This document shows, one piece after another, positions 8,112 to 15,838 of a stretch of 61,460 bases of DNA. The notes under the pieces were generated by a model, which saw nothing but the letters and a program-made list of their open reading frames with translations, did not search any database and was not told the origin of the DNA. Source of the stretch: Microcystis aeruginosa W13-11 (lineage in GTDB: Bacteria; Cyanobacteriota; Cyanobacteriia; Cyanobacteriales; Microcystaceae); assembly GCA_009995705.1 (NCBI GenBank), contig JAADBR010000014.1, positions 1 through 61,460 of the forward strand. Direction: 5' to 3'. A program made the translations under genes and the position numbers. The number at the start of each line of letters is the position of its first letter. Position 1 is the first letter of the stretch.

Positions 8112-9416
8112 ATGACTATAAGCAAAGATATACCCTTACCCCCCGGCAGTTTCGGATTACCCCTATTAGGAGAAACAATCGCTTTTTTGACCGATGGGGA
8201 TTTTGCCAGTAAACGTCATAATAAATATGGTCAACTTTTCCGTACTCATATTTTTGGCAGTCCCACGATTATTTTATCCGGTACCGAAGCTAACCGGTTT
8301 CTCCTTAGCAACGAGAATAAATACTTTGCGGCAACTTGGCCTAAAAGTACCAAAACTCTCCTAGGTAGCGCATCTTTAGCGGTGCATACGGGAGATGTCC
8401 ACGCTTCCCGTCGTCGTTTAATCTATCAAGCTTTTCAACCCCGCTCCCTAGCAAGTTATATTCCTACGGTAGAAACAATTACTGCTCACTATTTAGAGCG
8501 TTGGCAAACCGCAAAAACCCTGTCATGGTATCCTGAATTAAGAAACTATACTCTCGATATCGCCTGTAAATTATTTATCGGTCTTGACCAGGGTTCTGCT
8601 ACCAAATTAGGAGAAGTTTTTGATACTTGGTGTGCGGGACTATTTACCCTTCCCCTTCCCCTTCCCTGGACAGCTTTCGGCAAAGCATTACGCTGTCGAG
8701 AGGAATTACTGCAAGCGCTCGAAACTATTATTTTAGAAAGACAAAAAAATGATGACTTAGGCCAGGATGCTTTGGGTATCCTTTTACAAGCTAAAGACGA
8801 AAACGGTGAAAGTTTATCCTTAGCGGAATTAAAGGATCAAGTGCTATTATTACTCTTTGCTGGTCATGAAACTTTAACCTCTGCTATCGCCACTTTCTGC
8901 CTACAAATGGCACTGCATCCCGATATTTTTCAGCTTGTATTGGAGGAAATAACTAATTTTGATCTATCCACTCCTTTAAGCGTTGATACCCTCAAACAGA
9001 TGACCTATTTAGATCGCGTTTTAAAGGAAGTTTTACGTTTTACTCCCCCCGTGGGAGGAGGATTCCGTCGGGTAATAGAAGACTGTCAATTTAACGGTTA
9101 TCTTTTGCCGAAAGGATGGATAGTGCAGTATCAAATCAGCAATACCCATCAAGATAATAATATTTATTCCCATCCTGAAACCTTCGATCCCGATCGCTTT
9201 TTAGCCGAGGAAAAACCCTACGGATATATCCCCTTTGGTGCGGGATTGCGCGAATGTATCGGCAAAGAATTCGCTCGTTTAGAGATGAAAATTTTAGCCG
9301 TCCGTTTAGTAGAAAAATACGATTGGCAATTACTCCCTAATCAAGATCTCACCCTCACCACTATCCCCACTCCCCATCCTCGTGACGGTTTACAAGTCAC
9401 CTTTAAACCCCGTTAA
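8112..9416 (+). CDS. Cytochrome P450, CYP120-like
   Basis: A 434-residue haem monooxygenase. Seen: PPGSFGLPLLGET at the N-terminus, the I-helix LLLFAGHETLTS (oxygen-activation AGxET), the ExxR pair (KEVLRF), and the haem loop FGAGLRECIGKEF with Cys382 as ligand. There is no membrane anchor. The N-terminal wording and overall pattern fit the CYP120 family; the Synechocystis member hydroxylates retinoids. The substrate here is unknown. No ferredoxin or ferredoxin reductase gene is adjacent. It is preceded by a 212-bp spacer containing a HIP1 octamer. Confidence 0.92.
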   Translation: MTISKDIPLPPGSFGLPLLGETIAFLTDGDFASKRHNKYGQLFRTHIFGSPTIILSGTEANRFLLSNENKYFAATWPKSTKTLLGSASLAVHTGDVHASRRRLIYQAFQPRSLASYIPTVETITAHYLERWQTAKTLSWYPELRNYTLDIACKLFIGLDQGSATKLGEVFDTWCAGLFTLPLPLPWTAFGKALRCREELLQALETIILERQKNDDLGQDALGILLQAKDENGESLSLAELKDQVLLLLFAGHETLTSAIATFCLQMALHPDIFQLVLEEITNFDLSTPLSVDTLKQMTYLDRVLKEVLRFTPPVGGGFRRVIEDCQFNGYLLPKGWIVQYQISNTHQDNNIYSHPETFDPDRFLAEEKPYGYIPFGAGLRECIGKEFARLEMKILAVRLVEKYDWQLLPNQDLTLTTIPTPHPRDGLQVTFKPR

Positions 9417-9464
9417 CCAGTTAGGATAAAAAAACTTTAAAAACAGTTTAGAGTTTTTCTCGTA

Positions 9465-9486
9465 GCCGTGAAATTTATTTCACGGC
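9465..9486. terminator. Convergent hairpin between P450 and UbiB-like genes
   Basis: A perfect 10-bp stem, GCCGTGAAAT with a 2-base loop and ATTTCACGGC, lies between two convergent genes. It may act as a transcription stop or RNA 3' end, but neither side has a strong U-run, so this is tentative. Confidence 0.4.
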
Positions 9487-9538
9487 ATTTATTGTGGGAA
9501 ATGCTCAGATTTTGAGCCGTCGGTGGAACTGACAGAGG

Positions 9539-11530
9539 TTAATCGGCAGCGGGTAAAGCTTTCGATAATTCTCCATTTTGCTGATGATTTGGTGTATCGA
9601 ATTCGAGAACTAAGTAACGAATTAAACGCGCTAGGGATTTTTGTAGTAAACCTTCAGCAATTTTTTGTCCCATCTGTTGGGTTTCCGGTTTAGCGATTAG
9701 TTTCGTCATCACTGGCACCATAGCCATGGCATCAAATCCTTTAGTTTCCTGTAAAATACTAAAGATGTTGCGAAGATGCTCAAAACTCTTAGCATCACCC
9801 AACAATTCTGGGGGAGTTTCTTGCACCGTTAAACCCACCTGTTGCCGAAAATTAACCGTGAGATTAAACCAAGTGCGACGGCCGAAATTATCGAGGGTAT
9901 TTACTAACTCATTTACTAATTTTTCGCGGATAAATATACCCCTGTCTGACAGAAGAAAATCTAATGCCTGTTCGCTGACTTTCTCGAAGTTAAAATCATT
10001 AGAATCTTTAGCACTACGCAAGAGATTTTCTAAACGATTCCAGCGAAAAGTACCGTCTTTGAACAATAAATCCCGCAGGGAATCTCGCAACTCCGTGGAA
10101 GGATCGGTCAGCAGACGTTTGGCAATATAAGGATAGGCTTTACTCAGTACCTTAAAATTAGGATCGATGCCAATCGCTATTCCCTCTAAAGTCACCATCG
10201 AGCGAATAATCAGGGCATAATAGGCAGGAACTCGAAAGGGAAACTCGTACATCATCGCCGACATTTTATCGGTGATACTTTTAAAGTTTAATTCTGCCAC
10301 ACTCGCCCCCAAAGCATTACCAAAAACTTCCGAAAAAGCGGGAATAATTGGCTCTAAATTAGTAGTTGGTGATAGGAAGTCTAGTTTAACATAATCCTTG
10401 GCCAGAGACTCAAAATCCCGGTTGACTAAATGCACCACCGCTTCGATTAAACCGTAGCGTTGATAGGGTTCAATATTGCTCATCATGCCGAAATCAAGAT
10501 AAGCTAATTTACCGTCAGGAGTCGCTAATAAATTACCCGGATGGGGATCTGCATGGAAAAATCCGTGTTCAAGTAATTGACGCAAAGAACACTGCACCCC
10601 CACATTAACTAAGTAGGTGGCATCAATACCTTGGGCTTGAATTTCTTTGATATTAGTTAATTTTGTGCCGTCCACCCACTCCATGGTTAAAACCCGTCGC
10701 CCGGTATATTTCCAGTAGATTTTAGGGACGTAAATTTCAGCAATATGACCATAAAGTTGAGCGAATTTTTGGGCGTTTTGTCCCTCGTGCAGATAATTAA
10801 TTTCTTCAAAAATACGACCAGCTAATTCGTCGGTAATTGCCACTAAGTCGGAGCGAAGTCTTTTAACATTAATTTTCGCCCAACTCGCCAAACTACGCAT
10901 GATATACACATCTAAAGTTATACAGCGAATCAAATCAGGACGCTGTACTTTAACGGCGACTCTCTCTCCAGTTTTTAATTTACCTTTATAAACTTGTCCT
11001 AGGGAAGCGGCCGCTATGGGATTGGGGGATAATTCTGCATAAACTTCCTCGGGACAATAACCTAATTCTTCTTCGATAAAACGATAGGCAATTTCGTTAG
11101 GAAAAGAGGGAATTTGATCCTGGAGAGTGGTTAATTCTTCTAAATATAAAGGCGGTACTAAATCAGGACGGGTAGAGAGGGCTTGACCGATTTTAATATA
11201 GGTCGGTCCCAATTTGGTCAACATTTCCCGCAATTGTATAGCCCGTCTAATTTCATTTTTCGGCGATTTTCCCCGCAGTTTATCCCACCAGATACCGATG
11301 AGAAAAGATAAAACCGGTAGGGCAATTTCGATTAATCTCCCCACAACTTCTAGAGGTCGCCGACGGTAATAGTCGTTAATAGCTTGGGGATTGTAGCGCC
11401 AACTCTCGGCTACGTTGTCATCCATGGGGCCGATATCTTCCCGATGCTCTTCGGGAATATGGACGGGCTGCACTTCAACAGTAATCACTTCTTCGGGTTG
11501 CGTCTCTGGGGAGATCATCTGTTCGGACAT
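9539..11530 (-). CDS. ABC1/UbiB-family atypical kinase
   Basis: A 663-residue AarF/UbiB/ABC1K protein. Seen: the family-specific KxGQ motif (YIKIGQALSTRPDLVP), the Ala-rich loop ASLGQVYKG, VAVKVQRP (ATP-binding lysine), HADPHPGN catalytic loop and LDFGM metal loop. A hydrophobic segment near residue 75 (LPVLSFLIGIWW) and long C-terminal helical region are usual. These ATPases/kinases support quinone or prenyl-lipid metabolism; in cyanobacteria and plastids several paralogs act at thylakoids or plastoglobules. The exact target cannot be told. The frame is intact and the start ATG at 11530 follows a region without genes. Confidence 0.93.
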   Translation of the reverse strand: MSEQMISPETQPEEVITVEVQPVHIPEEHREDIGPMDDNVAESWRYNPQAINDYYRRRPLEVVGRLIEIALPVLSFLIGIWWDKLRGKSPKNEIRRAIQLREMLTKLGPTYIKIGQALSTRPDLVPPLYLEELTTLQDQIPSFPNEIAYRFIEEELGYCPEEVYAELSPNPIAAASLGQVYKGKLKTGERVAVKVQRPDLIRCITLDVYIMRSLASWAKINVKRLRSDLVAITDELAGRIFEEINYLHEGQNAQKFAQLYGHIAEIYVPKIYWKYTGRRVLTMEWVDGTKLTNIKEIQAQGIDATYLVNVGVQCSLRQLLEHGFFHADPHPGNLLATPDGKLAYLDFGMMSNIEPYQRYGLIEAVVHLVNRDFESLAKDYVKLDFLSPTTNLEPIIPAFSEVFGNALGASVAELNFKSITDKMSAMMYEFPFRVPAYYALIIRSMVTLEGIAIGIDPNFKVLSKAYPYIAKRLLTDPSTELRDSLRDLLFKDGTFRWNRLENLLRSAKDSNDFNFEKVSEQALDFLLSDRGIFIREKLVNELVNTLDNFGRRTWFNLTVNFRQQVGLTVQETPPELLGDAKSFEHLRNIFSILQETKGFDAMAMVPVMTKLIAKPETQQMGQKIAEGLLQKSLARLIRYLVLEFDTPNHQQNGELSKALPAAD

Positions 11531-11795
11531 AGTTCGGTGACAAGGCAGGGTGATTTGTAAACTATTGTAACAAGTATCGGCTTTCTGCCCGATCTTGTTT
11601 TTGTCTCCCTAGTTCTAGGTTCAGGTTGGCCGTCAACTTTCCCCGGATGGTTATGGGTGTTTTTGACGAGTTCGAGGCTGATACTGCCCTGATTATCCTT
11701 AATGTAGGTGTCAAAAAATAGGGCGGTAATTTGGCTGATTTCTAGGACTTTGTTCAATAAACTGGGGCCGGCTGACCGATAACTAAATTCACCGC
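11531..11795. other. Spacer without supported gene
   Basis: An 80-codon minus-strand frame (11515-11757) crosses this region and overlaps the UbiB-like start by 16 bases. Its sequence shows no recognisable motif and I do not support it as a gene. Confidence 0.5.
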
Positions 11796-11856
11796 TAAGT
11801 AGCCGGTTATAATTAAATTAAAAATGGATTTTAGGTTCGATCCCCCCTGGCCCCTA
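11796..11856 (+). repeat. Half of a TAAGTAG inverted-repeat element
   Basis: The sequence TAAGTAG...GGTTATAATTAAATT...GATCCCCCCTGGCCCC matches the left half of the complete element at 38755-38905. The right half is missing; the ISAs1-type end starts immediately after it. Confidence 0.7.
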
Positions 11857-12625
11857 GGGTTGATTCATTCTCCCATCAGAATATCAAAAGTAAAAGCGAT
11901 CACTGTCTTTGTAAAATGAGGAGTGATCGTCAAGCTTTTAAATATATGTTGAGCTTAATAGAAAAACTGAAACAAGTCAAGGACTTTCGGAAAGATCAAG
12001 GAAAAAGACACCCTTTATGGATAGTATTAGTAGTAATAATACTGGGAAAAATGCTAGGATACTTAGGTTATAGAGAACTAGGAGAGTTTGCTAAAAATAA
12101 CTTGCCCTGAGCCAAGTTGAAGGGGCGGCACAGGCTCAGTCAAGAATTTAACAAATTTCAGAAAGAGTCCCATCTTATTCAAAAATTAGAAGGGTAATGA
12201 TGGGAGTTGACTGGCAGAGTTTGTTAAAAATGTTTAATAAATGGGCATTAGAAGAATATGGAAAAAGTCTCAAAAACACCCTAAAGAATTCTAAGAATAA
12301 ACAACAAAAATTTATTATGTTTATCTCATTGTTTAGTCAAAAAAGTGGATTAGTATTACACTTAAAAAGAATCGAAAACAAAAAAGGGTCTGAAATCGAC
12401 GAAGGTTAAGCTATAACTGAAGATTGCTCTCTTCAAAATAAAGTTTTTATTGGCGATGCTTGACACTGTCAGAAAAAAAATCAGCTTAATAGCCAAGAGT
12501 AAAAATGATTATGTTATCACCGTCAAGATAATAGTTATGGACGAAAAATATCAAGAAAAAATAGAAGTTTTTAAAGTGAGGAAAAATGAAAGACAAGGGC
12601 TTGAAAATCTGCAGAGAATTATTGC
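11857..12625 (+). mobile_element. Decayed ISAs1-family insertion sequence
   Basis: The left end (GGGTTGATTCATTCTCCC, then ATCAGAATATCAAAAGTAA) matches the sequence beginning at 61375 at the window end. The interior is a broken ISAs1-type transposase. No right terminal repeat is recognised. The remnant abuts the 3' end of the thioredoxin-like gene near 12620. Confidence 0.78.
11916..12625 (+). pseudogene. ISAs1-family transposase, fragmented
   Basis: Three pieces of one transposase in different frames. The first (11916-12110) has the N-terminal DDE_Tnp_1-associated domain: LIEKLKQVKDFRKDQGKRHPLWIVLVVIILGKMLGYLGYRELGEFAKNN, then a stop. The second (12197-12409) has MMGVDWQSLLKMFNKWALEEYGKSLKNTLKN and FISLFSQKSGLVLHLKRIENKKGSEIDE; the residues expected between YG and KSLKN (with a catalytic Asp) are deleted. 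The third (from 12450) has KKISLIAKSKNDYVITVK and RKNERQGLENLQRIIAVV. At least two frame breaks and the deletion make it non-functional. Confidence 0.85.
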
Positions 12626-12861
12626 GGTAGTAAAGATTGAATTTGTTCAGGCGACAAAACCTGACCTTTACTAACCACTTTACCATTAATTACTAATGCA
12701 GGAGTGGACATAACTCCCGGTTTAGCAATTTTGACCGGATCGGTAATATGGGATACTTAAGCGGTGATACCTTGAGCGGTGACAGCCGATTTAACATTAG
12801 CTTCTAACTGCTGACATTTTTTACAACCGGTTCCCAAAATTTCCAGATTGATAGTATTCAT
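12619..12861 (-). pseudogene. Thioredoxin-like small redox protein with one internal stop
   Basis: Reading from ATG 12861 gives MNTINLEILGTGCKKCQQLE..., a member of the small thioredoxin-fold family (redox-active disulfide protein 2 / MTH895 type) with a CxxC at Cys13 and Cys16, then VSHITDPVKIAKPGVMSTPALVINGKVVSKGQVLSPEQIQSLLPQ and TAA at 12619-12621. Everything expected is present over 80 codons except that codon 35 (12757-12759) is TAA, where glutamate would fit (GAA to TAA). These proteins often sit in arsenic operons, as here, directly downstream of arsC. The only lesion is the nonsense codon, so loss is recent or the base is a sequencing error. Confidence 0.82.
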
Positions 12862-12875
12862 ACTTGTCAAACTCC

Positions 12876-13271
12876 TTAACTTAACTGCTCGATTAATCCG
12901 ATAACTTTAGCCTTAATTTCATCGCGAACTCGGCGAAAAGTTTCGATAGGTTGACCATCGGGATCATCAATTAACCAATCCTCGAAAATTTCCTGTAAAA
13001 CCCATCCTTCCGGCAGATTGACACCGCAACCACATAGGGAGATAACGGCATCGTAATCTTCGGGATTAAAATCCCTAATTGATTTAGAAGTTTGGTCAGT
13101 AATATCGATACCAATTTCCCCCATAACTTCGATTGCTCCGGGGTGAACTTTGGCCGCTTCCAATCCGGAACTGGTGACAGCAATTTTACCCGCACCTAAA
13201 GTTTTAGCGAAACCTTCGGCGATTTGGGAACGACAGGAATTTTTTCTACAGGCAAACATGACTTTTTTCAT
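12876..13271 (-). CDS. arsC: Arsenate reductase, glutaredoxin-linked low-MW phosphatase type
   Basis: A 131-residue arsenate reductase of the protein-tyrosine-phosphatase fold. It has the P-loop ACRKNSCRS with nucleophile Cys8 and Cys13, the DP motif (IDDPDG), and Cys80 and Cys82 in LCGCGVNLP. The Cys8/Cys80/Cys82 trio is the one described for the cyanobacterial ArsC that uses glutathione and glutaredoxin. It reduces arsenate to arsenite in the cytoplasm. The gene lies 23 bases downstream of arsH and 14 bases upstream of the thioredoxin-like pseudogene. GGAGT precedes the ATG. Confidence 0.95.
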   Translation of the reverse strand: MKKVMFACRKNSCRSQIAEGFAKTLGAGKIAVTSSGLEAAKVHPGAIEVMGEIGIDITDQTSKSIRDFNPEDYDAVISLCGCGVNLPEGWVLQEIFEDWLIDDPDGQPIETFRRVRDEIKAKVIGLIEQLS

Positions 13272-13294
13272 GATTTTAACTCCTAGTAATTGAT

Positions 13295-13942
13295 TTAATT
13301 AATAGCTTTATGGGCAATTGTGGCTATTTCTTGGGCGGCTTTTTCCTTCCTTTCACTATAGCGATCGGTCAGATAATCTACCTGATCTCGCAGGAGAATG
13401 GTAAACTTATAAAGTTCCTCCATTACATCAATAACTCGATCTCGATAGGGGGAATCTTCCATCGTGCCATCCTCATGAAACTCCTGATAAGCTTTAGCCA
13501 CAGAAGATTGATTAGGAATAGTAAACATTCGCAGCCAACGACCAAGAATTCGCAGGGTATTAACTGCATTAAAAGATTGGGAACCTCCGCTTACTTGCAT
13601 GACTGCTAAGGTGCGGCCTTGAGTTGGCCGAATCGCACCAATACTTAAGGGAATCCAATCAATTTGGTTTTTGATAATGCCGCTAATATTGCCGTGTAGT
13701 TCAGGAGATGACCAGACTTGACCCTCAGACCATTGACTTAATTCTCGTAATTCCTGTACTTTGGCATGAGTATCGGGAACACTGCCATAAATCGGCAATT
13801 CACGAGGATCAAAAAAGCGCACTTCTGCCCCATATTCAGTGATAATTCTGGCCGCTTCTTCTGCTAATAAACGACTGTAGGAACGTGGCCGCAAAGAACC
13901 ATACAGAAAAAGAATTCTTGGTTTGTGAGTCGATTGGATCAT
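13295..13942 (-). CDS. arsH: ArsH NADPH-dependent FMN reductase
   Basis: Flavodoxin-fold ArsH. Seen: [24 protein letters not shown] (FMN phosphate loop), [31 protein letters not shown], and [28 protein letters not shown]. ArsH proteins oxidise trivalent organoarsenicals and reduce quinones or metals using NADPH. I take ATG 13942 (MIQSTHKP) as start; a longer frame from 13984 would overlap the aquaporin stop by 23 bases. That gives a 215-residue protein and a 19-base gap to the upstream gene. Second gene of the aquaporin-arsH-arsC operon. Confidence 0.95.
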   Translation of the reverse strand: MIQSTHKPRILFLYGSLRPRSYSRLLAEEAARIITEYGAEVRFFDPRELPIYGSVPDTHAKVQELRELSQWSEGQVWSSPELHGNISGIIKNQIDWIPLSIGAIRPTQGRTLAVMQVSGGSQSFNAVNTLRILGRWLRMFTIPNQSSVAKAYQEFHEDGTMEDSPYRDRVIDVMEELYKFTILLRDQVDYLTDRYSERKEKAAQEIATIAHKAIN

Positions 13943-13961
13943 GATTACCAATAAGCAGAAT

Positions 13962-14693
13962 TTATTTAAAGTCTCGGAAGCCATCGGATAGTAAACCGTA
14001 AATAATTACAGCTAATTGAGCGCCTAAAATCGGTGCTATCCAGTAAACCCAATGGTGTTGCCAAATTCCTGCCACGAAAGCAGGCCCCAGAGAACGCGCT
14101 GGATTCATACTGGCACCGGTAATCGGCCCCATAAAGGTTCCTTCTAGGGCTACGGTTAAACCGATAGCAATCCCCGCAAAACCAATAGGGGCGCGACGGT
14201 CTAAACCAGAGCCTAAAATTACCAGCATGAGAATAAAGGTGATAATGGTTTCAATACAGAAAGCTTGTCCCCAATTTCCCTGTAAAGGCAGAGTTGCGCC
14301 CAAATTTCCCACTCGACCCAGACAAAGCACAAGGGTAGCAGAGGCGAGAATCGCACCGAGACACTGGGCGATAATATAGGGAATTACCCAAGATTTTGGG
14401 AAAAAGCCACTTGTCCAAAAGGCCAGGGTCACGGCGGGGTTAAAATGAGCCTTACTGATATGACCAAGGGCATAAATCAGGGCTGCTACCATGGCACCGA
14501 AAACCATATTGACCCCGAGATGGGTAATTGCACCACCGCTGATTTGATTGACCATTACCGCCCCTGTTCCCGCGAAAATCAGGATAAAAGTCCCCAAACA
14601 TTCCGCTAGACATTCCCGCACACCTGACCGTTTTAAGAGACGAAAAGATGAGCGAGTTTGACTCAAAAGCGCGATCAAGAAGGGTTTCGGCAT
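13962..14693 (-). CDS. Aquaporin-family channel in arsenic operon (AqpS-like)
   Basis: A six-helix MIP-family channel with both NPA boxes: [10 protein letters not shown] and [28 protein letters not shown] is the first helix and the selectivity-filter region [13 protein letters not shown] is intact. The start is set at ATG 14693 (MPKPFL), because the predicted transcription start is about 14712 and the upstream in-frame TTG at 14702 is very close to it. In other bacteria an aquaglyceroporin replaces ArsB/Acr3 in ars operons and lets arsenite leave down its gradient after ArsC action; the same is likely here as no ArsB or Acr3 is present. Followed by arsH and arsC. Confidence 0.9.
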   Translation of the reverse strand: MPKPFLIALLSQTRSSFRLLKRSGVRECLAECLGTFILIFAGTGAVMVNQISGGAITHLGVNMVFGAMVAALIYALGHISKAHFNPAVTLAFWTSGFFPKSWVIPYIIAQCLGAILASATLVLCLGRVGNLGATLPLQGNWGQAFCIETIITFILMLVILGSGLDRRAPIGFAGIAIGLTVALEGTFMGPITGASMNPARSLGPAFVAGIWQHHWVYWIAPILGAQLAVIIYGLLSDGFRDFK

Positions 14694-14718
14694 AACAGAC
14701 AATCGATCGAATAACCCG

Positions 14719-14748
14719 ATAATATATCAATAAAAGTTGATATGTCAA
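14719..14748 (-). promoter_or_regulatory. ars promoter with palindromic operator in the spacer
   Basis: On the minus strand TTGACA (14748-14743) and TATTAT (14724-14719) are 18 bases apart. A perfect inverted repeat, ATATCAA-N6-TTGATAT, occupies 14724-14743, i.e. the spacer itself. A dimeric ArsR bound here would block RNA polymerase. It is upstream of the aquaporin gene, not of arsR. Confidence 0.8.
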
Positions 14749-14797
14749 GTTTAAAAGCTAGTTATAAAGCTTTAATATTTCTAAAAATCTTGATTGG

Positions 14798-15136
14798 TTA
14801 CTGATTTTCCTCGCAGAAACGAGCGGGGACAAGGGCGGCAAAACGACGATATTCGGATAGATATTCTTCTAGGAGAAGAAATTGAGATAAATTTAGGCTG
14901 TAGTAGATCCAACGACCTTCTTGACGACTGCGGACTAAATTGGCTTCTTTTAGCGTTTTTAGATGAAAAGATAATTTAGATTGGGCGATATCAAGATGCT
15001 CGCACAATTCACAGACGCATAATTCCTGATGTCGCAACAGTTGCAGAATTTGCAGCCGTAGGGGGTCCGAGAGTGCCTGAAAACCAGTATAAATCTGGGT
15101 TAACGAGTCGGGAGATGTGGCCGGAGAGTTGAACAT
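14798..15136 (-). CDS. arsR: ArsR/SmtB-family arsenic-responsive repressor
   Basis: A 112-residue winged-helix repressor. ALSDPLRLQILQLLRHQELCVCELC carries the arsenite-sensing cysteines (Cys40, Cys42, Cys45) at the start of the recognition-helix region, followed by AQSKLSFHLKTLKEANLVRSRQEGRWIYY (HTH and wing). It most likely senses As(III) or Sb(III) and derepresses the palindrome at 14724-14743. It is upstream of, and co-directional with, the aquaporin-arsH-arsC genes, but separated by a 104-base spacer with its own promoter, so arsR is probably transcribed separately from its targets. Confidence 0.94.
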   Translation of the reverse strand: MFNSPATSPDSLTQIYTGFQALSDPLRLQILQLLRHQELCVCELCEHLDIAQSKLSFHLKTLKEANLVRSRQEGRWIYYSLNLSQFLLLEEYLSEYRRFAALVPARFCEENQ

Positions 15137-15252
15137 TGAGATGGTCCCTCGGTGGGAAGGAAATAGGAAAGCGGGAAAATTCAGAATTGCAACAAAACTT
15201 TATGTATTTTTGTATCGAATCAGGAAAACCAGCGAATCATCCCCTGTATGAT

Positions 15253-15290
15253 AGACAATGGTTTTGACCAGAGACAATGGTTTTGACCAG
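15253..15290 (+). repeat. Exact 19-bp tandem repeat upstream of psb30
   Basis: Two exact adjacent copies of AGACAATGGTTTTGACCAG (15253-15271 and 15272-15290). Each contains TTGACC, a possible -35 element, so the duplication may double a promoter box for psb30. Confidence 0.9.
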
Positions 15291-15330
15291 ATTAGCCTTT
15301 TAAATCATTGTAAACAGGTTAGGAGACATC

Positions 15331-15450
15331 ATGGAATTATTTGCGGCTCTCAATTTAGAACCCATTTTTCAACTCACCTTCGTGGCGCTAATCATGTTAG
15401 CTGGCCCCTTTGTCATTTTCCTACTAGCTTTTCGTGGTGGCGACCTATAA
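15331..15450 (+). CDS. psb30: Photosystem II protein Psb30 (Ycf12)
   Basis: A 39-residue single-helix thylakoid protein: [20 protein letters not shown] then a hydrophobic helix and the family C-terminus [10 protein letters not shown]. Psb30/Ycf12 is a peripheral PSII subunit near PsbJ/PsbK/PsbZ that stabilises the complex, particularly in strong light. AGGAG lies six bases before the ATG. It is a single-gene unit, followed by a good terminator. Too short for normal gene calling but the C-terminal GG(D/N)L signature is strong. Confidence 0.9.
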   Translation: MELFAALNLEPIFQLTFVALIMLAGPFVIFLLAFRGGDL

Positions 15451-15491
15451 AAATCGCCTCCCACCCATTGTTATTCGTGCTTTTTTTGACT

Positions 15492-15519
15492 TCTCTCCTC
15501 TTTAGGGAGAGATTTTTTG
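15492..15519 (+). terminator. Rho-independent terminator of psb30
   Basis: Stem TCTCTCC / GGAGAGA with a seven-base loop, followed by a run of six Ts (15513-15518). It lies 42 bases after the psb30 stop. Confidence 0.88.
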
Positions 15520-15838
15520 TCTAAAAGTCAGGAGTCAGTTATCAGTCATCAGTTATCAGTCATCAGTTATCATCCCACATCCAGCAGGTTATTTTGAATA
15601 TTTTTTATTTAACCTAACCCAGTCATAGAAAGGCTTACAGCTATTTAAGTATTTTTGTCTAAATCTCTCATGGGGGAGATATTGGTAAGTATATATACTC
15701 ACATCATCAAGTGCTGAATGTGGGTTATCATACTGAATCTGGTTATTAAAAACTGATTATTTATTCCCCCTCGTGCATGAGTGCCTCTCCTTATATGTAG
15801 CCTATACTGTATGAATCAGTGTTATATTGGTAGCCAGG
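15520..15838. other. Spacer with ATCAGTTATCAGT repeats
   Basis: Bases 15531-15575 are short direct repeats of the AGTCATCAGTTATC type, seen in several other spacers of this window. The remainder shows no gene. A TATACT box near 15803 could belong to the NACHT gene promoter. Confidence 0.6.

Noticed and set aside
9726..10130. 134-codon plus-strand frame inside the UbiB-like gene
   Set aside because: Antisense shadow with high Ser/Arg/Lys content; the real gene on the other strand has full kinase motifs.
11515..11757. 80-codon minus-strand frame before the UbiB-like gene
   Set aside because: Overlaps the next start in another frame, has no motif and a compositionally odd Arg/Thr-rich end; insufficient support.
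11830..11850. GGTTCGATCCCCCC resembling a tRNA T-arm
   Set aside because: No acceptor, D-arm or anticodon stem fits around it; it is part of the TAAGTAG repeat element.
15258..15524. 88-codon frame covering psb30
   Set aside because: It is a shadow of psb30 and its terminator; the residues are translated from repeats and terminator DNA.
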